A DNA stretch of 10,828 nucleotides from UBA1181 sp045601045 (lineage in GTDB: Bacteria > Bacteroidota > Bacteroidia > Bacteroidales > Paludibacteraceae): positions 1 through 10,828 of the forward strand of contig JAZRZA010000050.1 of NCBI GenBank assembly GCA_045601045.1, given 5' to 3'. The position numbers and the translations under genes are program-made. The notes beneath the pieces are model-generated. The model did no database searches. It was given only the letters and a program-made list of their open reading frames with translations, and had not been told where the DNA came from. Positions 6,402 to 10,828 of the stretch are shown piece after piece; within the stretch, counting starts at the first letter, position 1, and every line of letters starts with the position of its first letter.

Positions 6402-6449
6402 ATGTTCAATACAAAGCATCATCATAACCATCATCATTATCAACGATAA
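6402..6449 (+). CDS. hisL: His operon leader peptide (six His codons in 15)
   Basis: The short frame encodes MFNTKHHHNHHHYQR and ends in TAA at 6447-6449. Residues 6-8 and 10-12 are all His, every one a CAT codon. It lies between the operon promoter and an intrinsic terminator upstream of hisG, where an attenuation leader peptide is expected. The run of His codons would stall the ribosome when charged His-tRNA is scarce. It is functionally analogous to enterobacterial HisL but has no need to be homologous; the symbol is by function. The stop codon overlaps the first arm of the RNA switch that follows. Confidence 0.9.
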   Translation: MFNTKHHHNHHHYQR

Positions 6450-6519
6450 ATTCGGTGAGCGGTTGTGTATGCGATATATTGAGGCTTGCCGAAATTCGGT
6501 GAGCCTCATTTTTTTTTTT
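6448..6519 (+). promoter_or_regulatory. Histidine attenuator: mutually exclusive antiterminator and terminator
   Basis: Three segments compete. Segment A (6448-6460) and segment C (6492-6504) are the same 13-nt sequence, AAATTCGGTGAGC. Segment B (about 6481-6493, core GCTTGCCGAA) can pair with either. A:B gives about 10 bp including two G-U pairs (6451-6460 with 6484-6493). B:C gives the terminator stem. A begins at the leader stop codon, so a ribosome finishing the peptide covers A and lets B:C terminate transcription. A ribosome stalled at the His codons (6417-6437) leaves A free to pair with B and permits read-through into hisG. No separate protector (1:2) hairpin is needed. The pairing is seen in the sequence; the regulatory outcome follows from known attenuation logic. 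Confidence 0.85.
6480..6519 (+). terminator. Attenuator terminator before hisG
   Basis: The stem pairs 6480-6491 with 6497-6508 (TGAGGCT with AGCCTCA, two G-U pairs, then CCG with CGG) around a 5-nt loop. Eleven T residues follow (6509-6519). It ends 34 nt before the hisG ATG. Confidence 0.92.
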
Positions 6520-6553
6520 AGAAATAATAATAACAAATATAAATTAGAAAAAC

Positions 6554-7405
6554 ATGTTAAGAATTGCAGTCCAGGCGAAAGGCCGTTTGTTCGAGGAGAC
6601 TATGACCATGTTGTCAGAGTCAAGCATCAAAATTAGTTCAGGTAAGAGAACCCTATTGGTTCCAGCCTCTAATTTCCCTGTTGAGATCCTCTATTTGCGC
6701 GACGATGATATTCCACAAGCGGTGGCGAGTGGTATCGCGGATGTAGGTATCGTGGGTGAGAACGAATATGTGGAGCGCCATGAGAAGGCTGATTTGATCA
6801 AGCGTTTGGATTTCAGCAAGTGCCGCCTCTCTTTGGCCATTCCAAAGGCGGTGGATTACAAGGGTATCGAGTGGTTCAACGGCAAGAAGATCGCTACCTC
6901 TTATCCGTACATCTTGCAGCAATTCTTGGACAAGAACAATTTGAAGGCCGAGATCCACGTGATCACCGGTTCGGTGGAGATCGCTCCTGGTATCGGTTTG
7001 GCTGACTGTATCTTCGATATCGTTAGCTCAGGAAGCACCTTGGTGAGCAACAACTTGAAGGAGGTTGAGGTCGTTTTGAAGTCGGAGGCTGTCTTGATCG
7101 GTAACCCTGATTTGAACGCCGAGAAGCAGGAGATCTTGAAGGAGCTTTTGTTCCGTTTCGACTCTTACAAGAACGCCGAGGGTAAGAAGTATATCATCTT
7201 GAACATCGAGAACAGCAAGATTGACGCGGTTTGCCAGTTGCTTCCAGGCATGAAGGCGCCTACCATCACGCCATTGGCGGAGGAGGGATGGTCGTCTATG
7301 CATTCGGTGATCGAGGAGAAGACTTTCTGGGATATCATCAGCCAATTGAAGGCGTTGGGCGCGGAGGGTATCCTTGTGATCCCTATCGAGAAGATGATCC
7401 TCTAA
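6554..7405 (+). CDS. hisG: ATP phosphoribosyltransferase, long form
   Basis: This is the first enzyme of histidine synthesis: it joins ATP and PRPP to give phosphoribosyl-ATP. The 283-residue product is the long, self-sufficient form rather than the short HisZ-dependent one. The N-terminus MLRIAVQAKGRLFEETM is typical. A DVGIVGENEY motif lies at 63-72. The PRPP-binding signature is ITGSVEIAPGIGLADCIFDI (137-156) followed by VSSGSTL. The C-terminal ACT-like regulatory domain spans about 208-283, ends with LKALGAEGILVIPIEKMI, and contains the HSVIEEKTFWDII segment. This domain mediates histidine feedback inhibition in known long forms, adding to the attenuation at the leader. It is the first gene of the hisGDC operon and lies 79 nt upstream of hisD. 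Confidence 0.97.
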   Translation: MLRIAVQAKGRLFEETMTMLSESSIKISSGKRTLLVPASNFPVEILYLRDDDIPQAVASGIADVGIVGENEYVERHEKADLIKRLDFSKCRLSLAIPKAVDYKGIEWFNGKKIATSYPYILQQFLDKNNLKAEIHVITGSVEIAPGIGLADCIFDIVSSGSTLVSNNLKEVEVVLKSEAVLIGNPDLNAEKQEILKELLFRFDSYKNAEGKKYIILNIENSKIDAVCQLLPGMKAPTITPLAEEGWSSMHSVIEEKTFWDIISQLKALGAEGILVIPIEKMIL

Positions 7406-7408
7406 TGA

Positions 7409-7436
7409 ATTAAGAATTAAGAGTTAAGAGTTATGA
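7409..7436. repeat. AT-rich heptanucleotide repeat between hisG and hisD
   Basis: Four consecutive 7-nt units are read: ATTAAGA, ATTAAGA, GTTAAGA and GTTATGA. They are of the same family as those after the transporter gene. A small GGGGA/TCCCC inverted repeat (7439-7450) follows without a T run, so transcription is expected to continue into hisD. Confidence 0.65.
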
Positions 7437-7484
7437 ATGGGGATTTCCCCAATTGTAGATTCGACTCGTAGTTGAAGGAATATT

Positions 7485-8759
7485 ATGAAGATATATAAAT
7501 ATCCAGCGGCAAACGAGTGGGCCTCCTTGATGGCGAGACCCACATTCGACAATGCCACTTTGTTCGACACTGTCCGTACGGTTTTGAACGATGTGAAGGA
7601 GAAGGGTGACGAGGCGGTGAAGGCTTACGAATTGAAGTTCGATAAGGTGGAACTCGCATCCCTCGCGGTGACCGAACAGGAGATCCAAGAGGCGGAGGCG
7701 ATCGTCTCCCAAGAGTTGAAAGATGCCATTATCTTGGCGAAGGGCAACATCCAGAAGTTCCATAGCGCGCAGGCGCAGGAGTTGCCGAAGGTGGAGACCA
7801 TGCCGGGTGTCACTTGTTGGCAGAAGGCGAAAGCCATCGAGAAGGTGGGACTCTATATTCCAGGTGGAACAGCGCCGCTCTTCTCGACCGTTTTGATGTT
7901 GGCCATCCCAGCGCAGATCGCGGGATGCAAGGAGATCGTTCTTTGTACGCCTCCGAACAAGGAGGGTAAGGTCCATCCAGCTGTGCTTTTCGCCGCTAAG
8001 ACCGCTGGTGTCAGCAAGATTTTCAAGATCGGTGGTGTGCAAGCCATCGCGTCTATGGCATACGGAACCCAAAGCGTACCTAAGGTGTACAAGATCTTCG
8101 GTCCGGGCAACCAATATGTGACCGCCGCTAAGCAGATGGTTAGTTTGAAGGATGTGGCCATTGATATGCCTGCCGGACCATCCGAGGTGGAGGTGTTGGC
8201 CGATGAGACCGCCAACCCGCAATTCGTCGCTTCCGACTTGCTTTCGCAAGCGGAGCATGGTGTCGATAGCCAAGCCATCTTAGTCACCACGAGCGAGGCG
8301 TTGGCGGAGCAGGTGATGAAGGAGGTGGATGTGCAGTTGGCCCAATTGCCTCGTAAGGAGATTGCCGAGAAGTCGGTTGCTAACAGTAAGATCTTCATTG
8401 TGAAGGATATGCAGGAGGCGATTGCGATCAGCAACGCTTATGCGCCGGAACATTTGATCATCTCCGCGAACGGATACCGTGAGATCGCCGAGCAGATCGA
8501 CAATGCGGGATCCATCTTCTTGGGCTATTATACCCCAGAGAGCGCGGGCGACTATGCCTCTGGTACCAACCATACCCTTCCGACCAACGGATATGCGACT
8601 GCATACAGTGGTGTGAATTTGGATAGTTTCCGCAAGAAGATCACCTACCAGGAGATCACCAAGGAGGGATTGAACCGTATTGGAGACGCCATCGAGATCA
8701 TGGCTAGCAACGAGCAGCTCTTCGCTCACCAGAATGCGGTAACCCTTCGTAGAAAATAG
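7485..8759 (+). CDS. hisD: Histidinol dehydrogenase
   Basis: The enzyme catalyses the last two steps of the pathway, oxidising L-histidinol to histidine with two NAD molecules. The 424-residue product matches the family length (about 430). The signature IDMPAGPSEVEVLADETANP (226-245) leads into DLLSQAEHG. By family alignment the zinc ligands are Gln255, His258, Asp356 (SAGDYASG) and His415 (LFAHQNAV). The catalytic pair is Glu322-His323 in APEHL, and TNHTLPT lies at 361-367. All key residues are present. AAGGAA lies 4 nt before the ATG, one of the few purine-rich ribosome sites in the window. The gene is co-transcribed with hisG and hisC. Confidence 0.97.
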   Translation: MKIYKYPAANEWASLMARPTFDNATLFDTVRTVLNDVKEKGDEAVKAYELKFDKVELASLAVTEQEIQEAEAIVSQELKDAIILAKGNIQKFHSAQAQELPKVETMPGVTCWQKAKAIEKVGLYIPGGTAPLFSTVLMLAIPAQIAGCKEIVLCTPPNKEGKVHPAVLFAAKTAGVSKIFKIGGVQAIASMAYGTQSVPKVYKIFGPGNQYVTAAKQMVSLKDVAIDMPAGPSEVEVLADETANPQFVASDLLSQAEHGVDSQAILVTTSEALAEQVMKEVDVQLAQLPRKEIAEKSVANSKIFIVKDMQEAIAISNAYAPEHLIISANGYREIAEQIDNAGSIFLGYYTPESAGDYASGTNHTLPTNGYATAYSGVNLDSFRKKITYQEITKEGLNRIGDAIEIMASNEQLFAHQNAVTLRRK

Positions 8760-8774
8760 TGATGAGTTTGTTTA

Positions 8775-8806
8775 ATTCATCATTCATCATTCAAAATTCA
8801 TAATTA
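8775..8806. repeat. AT-rich heptanucleotide repeat between hisD and hisC
   Basis: The units are ATTCATC (8775-8781), ATTCATC, ATTCAAA and ATTCATA (to 8802). They resemble the reverse complement of the GTTATGA-type heptads elsewhere in the window. The array fills most of the 55-nt gap before hisC. Confidence 0.65.
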
Positions 8807-8814
8807 TCGAAGAT

Positions 8815-9846
8815 ATGTTTGAATTACAAAAAATCGTTCGCCCCAACATTTGGGCGTTGAAACCTTACTCATGCGCACGTGATGAGTTCCAAGGGGAGGC
8901 CTCTGTCTATCTGGACGCGAACGAAAATCCATACAACGCCCCATTCAACCGTTATCCGGATCCTTTGCAGCTTACTGTAAAGGCGGAGATCGAGAAGGTG
9001 AAGGGTGTGGCGGTGAAGAACATCTTCCTTGGCAATGGTAGTGACGAGGCGATCGACCTCGTTTACAGAGTGTTCTGCGAACCGAAGGAGGATAATGTAG
9101 TGGCGATTGCCCCAACCTACGGTATGTACGGCGTCTGCGCCGATGTCAACAATGTGGAGTACCGCACGGTCCTTTTGGACGTGCAGTATCAATTCAAGGC
9201 GGATGAACTTCTGAAAAAGGCGGACGCCAAGACCAAGGTGATGTGGCTATGCTCTCCGAACAATCCTACGGGTAACGCCTTGGATGAGCAGGAGATCGAG
9301 AAGCTCTTGAAGGCTTTCAAGGGGATCGTAGTCTTGGATGAGGCCTACATCGATTTCTCTTCGCATCCATCATGGGCGAAGCGTTTGGCAGAATATCCCA
9401 ATTTGATCATCCTTCAAACCTTATCGAAGGCGTGGGCGAGCGCTGGCCTTCGTATGGGTATGGCCTTCGCCTCGGAGGAGATCATCGCACTTTTCAACAA
9501 GGTGAAGTATCCATACAATGTGAACATTCTTACCCAAGAGAAGGCGTTGGAGATGCTCCGTAACCCTAAGAAGGTCTCTGACTGGGTGGATATTTTGTTG
9601 AAAGAGCGCGCGAAGATGGTGGCCGACTTGGGTCAGCTCGCTATCGTGGAGAAGATTTATCCAACCGATGCGAACTTTGTGTTGGTGAAGGTCAGTGACG
9701 CGGTGAAGACCTATAACCATTTGGTGAGCAAAGGTATCATCGTCCGTAGTCGTCATACGGTCGTGCTTTGCGGTAACTGTTTGCGTATCACAGTGGGAAC
9801 GCAAGAGGAGAACGCTATCCTGATGAAGGAGTTGAAAAGCCTTTGA
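8815..9846 (+). CDS. hisC: Histidinol-phosphate aminotransferase
   Basis: This PLP-dependent fold-type I aminotransferase converts imidazole acetol phosphate and glutamate to histidinol phosphate. The 343-residue product is of normal length (about 350). Seen in order: VYLDANENPY (31-40), which is the N-terminal substrate-binding motif; NGSDEAIDLV (74-83); SPNNPTGN (147-154) with the PLP-contacting Asn150; VLDEAYIDF (173-181) with Asp175 and Tyr178; and TLSKAWASAGLRMG (202-215) with the Schiff-base Lys205 and a conserved Arg213. Everything needed for activity is present. It is the last gene of the operon here: a strong terminator follows within 50 nt, with no hisB beside it. Confidence 0.96.
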   Translation: MFELQKIVRPNIWALKPYSCARDEFQGEASVYLDANENPYNAPFNRYPDPLQLTVKAEIEKVKGVAVKNIFLGNGSDEAIDLVYRVFCEPKEDNVVAIAPTYGMYGVCADVNNVEYRTVLLDVQYQFKADELLKKADAKTKVMWLCSPNNPTGNALDEQEIEKLLKAFKGIVVLDEAYIDFSSHPSWAKRLAEYPNLIILQTLSKAWASAGLRMGMAFASEEIIALFNKVKYPYNVNILTQEKALEMLRNPKKVSDWVDILLKERAKMVADLGQLAIVEKIYPTDANFVLVKVSDAVKTYNHLVSKGIIVRSRHTVVLCGNCLRITVGTQEENAILMKELKSL

Positions 9847-9866
9847 AGATCCCAATAGCATAAAGG

Positions 9867-9895
9867 AAGGTCCAGCTGGTGGCTGGACCTTTTTT
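9867..9895 (+). terminator. Intrinsic terminator of the hisGDC operon
   Basis: A perfect 10-bp stem (AAGGTCCAGC at 9867-9876, GCTGGACCTT at 9882-9891) with a 5-nt loop runs into six T residues (9890-9895). It lies 20 nt after the hisC stop. Confidence 0.93.
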
Positions 9896-9994
9896 GTGTT
9901 TTCATCCCGCCTACTTGTCTTCCAGGCACCTTGGGAAATATGGTAAATATCGTGACTTTGTGGGGTATAAAAGTATATAGTTACCGAATTTTTT

Positions 9995-10002
9995 TATATT
10001 TG
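9995..10002 (+). promoter_or_regulatory. Candidate -7 element for the downstream hypothetical gene
   Basis: TATATTTG fits TAnnTTTG and lies 21 nt before the ATG at 10024. No TTTG occurs at the expected -33 distance. The preceding gap from the his terminator (9896-9994) shows no other recognisable feature. Confidence 0.5.
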
Positions 10003-10023
10003 TATTCAAAATTGATTTTTGAT

Positions 10024-10563
10024 ATGGAATCCTTAATAGCCCAATACGAAGAGAGAGTTAAGAAAGACCTTCATCATTATTTGAAGGGAGAACACAAGGT
10101 GGATGAACGCCTCCCCGAGACGCCGGACATCGACGGCAAGTGGGAGGAGATCGCCCAGGCCTATATGGCTGACGGCATCCGTGAGTTTCAAGGCTATCCT
10201 ACGGTCTCCCTGGGATGGATGATGTATGTGGGGATGGCCGTAGCGCAGATGTGGGACGAGGACTGGGAACGTTATTCCGCCTTGGAGAACATCTACCTCT
10301 ATCTTCGAGACAAGCGTGGCTATGATTTGATGGATGAGTACATCCGACAGGTGGTTTTGTCGCTTTCGGGCGAGGATTTCAAGGCGACGGAGGATTTGGT
10401 GGCGGAGTGTGCCTCCCGTACCCACAATCTCTTGATGCACGGTGATTTCGAACCGGGCACTAAGGAGGCACTTTGGGCCTATGTCGCATCGCTTCGCCAA
10501 CTCTTTTTCATGGGTGCCGCTGTGCAACTCAAGACATTGGGGTATAAGATGACGAAACTTTAG
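10024..10563 (+). CDS. Hypothetical protein, soluble, mostly helical
   Basis: The product of 179 residues is not one I can assign. It has no signal peptide or clear membrane segment. The first ~25 residues (MESLIAQYEERVKKDLHHYL) form a charged amphipathic helix. A central Trp-rich part (GWMMYVGMAVAQMWDEDWER, about 64-83) and a Tyr-rich part (ENIYLYLRDKRGYDLMDEYI) follow, and the C-terminus is basic (KTLGYKMTKL). Predicted character is cytoplasmic and helical. The start at 10024 is preferred over an in-frame ATG at 9931, because the candidate promoter lies between them and the upstream extension is low in charge and unlike the rest. Codon usage resembles the his genes, so it looks native. It is transcribed separately from the his operon. 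Confidence 0.8.
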   Translation: MESLIAQYEERVKKDLHHYLKGEHKVDERLPETPDIDGKWEEIAQAYMADGIREFQGYPTVSLGWMMYVGMAVAQMWDEDWERYSALENIYLYLRDKRGYDLMDEYIRQVVLSLSGEDFKATEDLVAECASRTHNLLMHGDFEPGTKEALWAYVASLRQLFFMGAAVQLKTLGYKMTKL

Positions 10564-10574
10564 GAGGGGTGGGG

Positions 10575-10828
10575 AACGTCCGTAGGACGTTACTTTATCA
10601 TAACCCCGTACATCAGAGCGAAGCGAGATGTGCGGGGGTGCGTAAGGTGCTGGCTTCGGCTCCGCTCAGCCAGCGTCCCGATCCCTGCGATCCCTGAGCG
10701 GAGTCGAAGGGGCGAAGGGTCGGGATGTTGGAGCATCCTCCATGAGGGCGTTTTCAAAACGCCCCTACAACGCGTTGCACAACGTTTGTGTTATAATAAG
10801 CAGTGACGCTCTGGTAGGGGCGTATTGC
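10575..10828. repeat. Cluster of nested inverted repeats (GC-rich intergenic repeat block)
   Basis: No gene is seen after 10563. Instead several hairpins follow one another. AACGTCC/GGACGTT (10575-10591) has a 3-nt loop. CCCCGTACATC/GATGTGCGGGG (10604-10637) has 11 bp including one G-U pair. GCTGGCT/AGCCAGC (10649-10674) has 7 bp. CTTCGGCTCCGCTCAG with CTGAGCGGAGTCGAAG (10654-10669 and 10694-10709) forms 16 bp with one G-U pair and competes with the previous hairpin. TGGAG/CTCCA (10729-10742) has 5 bp. GGGCGTTTT/AAAACGCCC (10746-10764) has 9 bp. CAACGCGTTG (10768-10777) is a perfect palindrome. The first hairpins may end transcription of the hypothetical gene, but no T run follows. The block resembles dispersed REP-like elements. 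Confidence 0.8.
10813..10828. repeat. Left arm of a GTAGGGGCGTATTGC palindromic element, cut by window end
   Basis: GTAGGGGCGTATTGC ends at the window edge. Widely seen repeats of this type continue with the complementary arm (AATACGCCCCTAC). The palindrome at 10746-10768 ends with the same CGCCCCTAC arm, so the two likely belong to one family. Confidence 0.55.

Noticed and set aside
6402..6519. A T-box or metabolite riboswitch controlling hisG
   Set aside because: No T-box sequence or specifier stem is visible, and the His-codon peptide plus competing hairpins explain the leader fully.
7439..7450. GGGGATTTCCCC hairpin between hisG and hisD as a terminator
   Set aside because: The stem is only 4-5 bp with a 2-4 nt loop and no T run follows.
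7431..8273. 280-codon minus-strand open frame opposite hisD
   Set aside because: It is a codon-bias shadow of hisD, rich in Arg, Leu and His, with no recognisable domain or promoter.
8763..8770. TGAGTTTG before hisC as an internal promoter
   Set aside because: It deviates from TAnnTTTG in the key A and lacks a -33 box at proper spacing.
9931..10023. N-terminal extension of the hypothetical gene from an ATG at 9931
   Set aside because: The candidate -7 element at 9995-10002 lies inside it and the extension differs in composition from the rest of the protein.
10564..10828. CRISPR array
   Set aside because: The units are inverted repeats of different sequence; there are no regularly spaced identical direct repeats with unique spacers.

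Overview
The window looks like a chromosomal stretch from a Bacteroidales bacterium, probably Parabacteroides-like. The genus is inferred; the order is well supported. Most intergenic regions carry the Bacteroidota sigma-70 promoter: a -7 element TAnnTTTG, often with TTTG 18-19 nt upstream. Shine-Dalgarno sequences are weak or absent, and the long two-domain glutamine-dependent NAD synthetase and long-form HisG fit this group.

Layout. On the left, an Rpn/PDDEXK-type transposase-nuclease gene (minus strand, cut by the window edge) diverges from a DMT/EamA transporter. Next, on the minus strand, come a HigA-like XRE antitoxin, what appears to be the frameshifted 3' remnant of its HigB toxin, and a Nudix hydrolase. 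The Nudix gene shares a divergent promoter region with nadE (plus strand), which ends in a strong intrinsic terminator. An AAA+ ATPase of the AAA_14/DUF4143 type follows, preceded by four TTGAGTAAA boxes spaced exactly 22 nt apart. An exact 18-bp direct repeat, made from the last codons of nadE, flanks the ATPase segment, which suggests it was inserted between nadE and the his operon.

The right half is a histidine operon, hisG-hisD-hisC, closed by a strong terminator. Its leader encodes a 15-residue peptide with six His codons (MFNTKHHHNHHHYQR). The leader continues into a 13-nt direct repeat whose two copies compete for one complementary segment, giving a compact terminator/antiterminator switch. 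This is a complete translational attenuation device readable from the sequence. hisB is not next to hisC here.

After the his operon comes a hypothetical protein gene with its own promoter. The last ~265 nt are a GC-rich block of nested inverted repeats, including GTAGGGGCG-type palindromes, one of them cut by the window end. AT-rich heptanucleotide repeats lie in three other intergenic gaps.

Overall, core metabolism (NAD and histidine synthesis) is interspersed with loci typical of selfish or horizontally spreading DNA: an Rpn nuclease, a toxin-antitoxin relic, a DUF4143 ATPase cassette and palindromic repeats. The strongest candidates for something new are the Bacteroidales-style His attenuator and the iteron-plus-ATPase cassette with flanking duplication.
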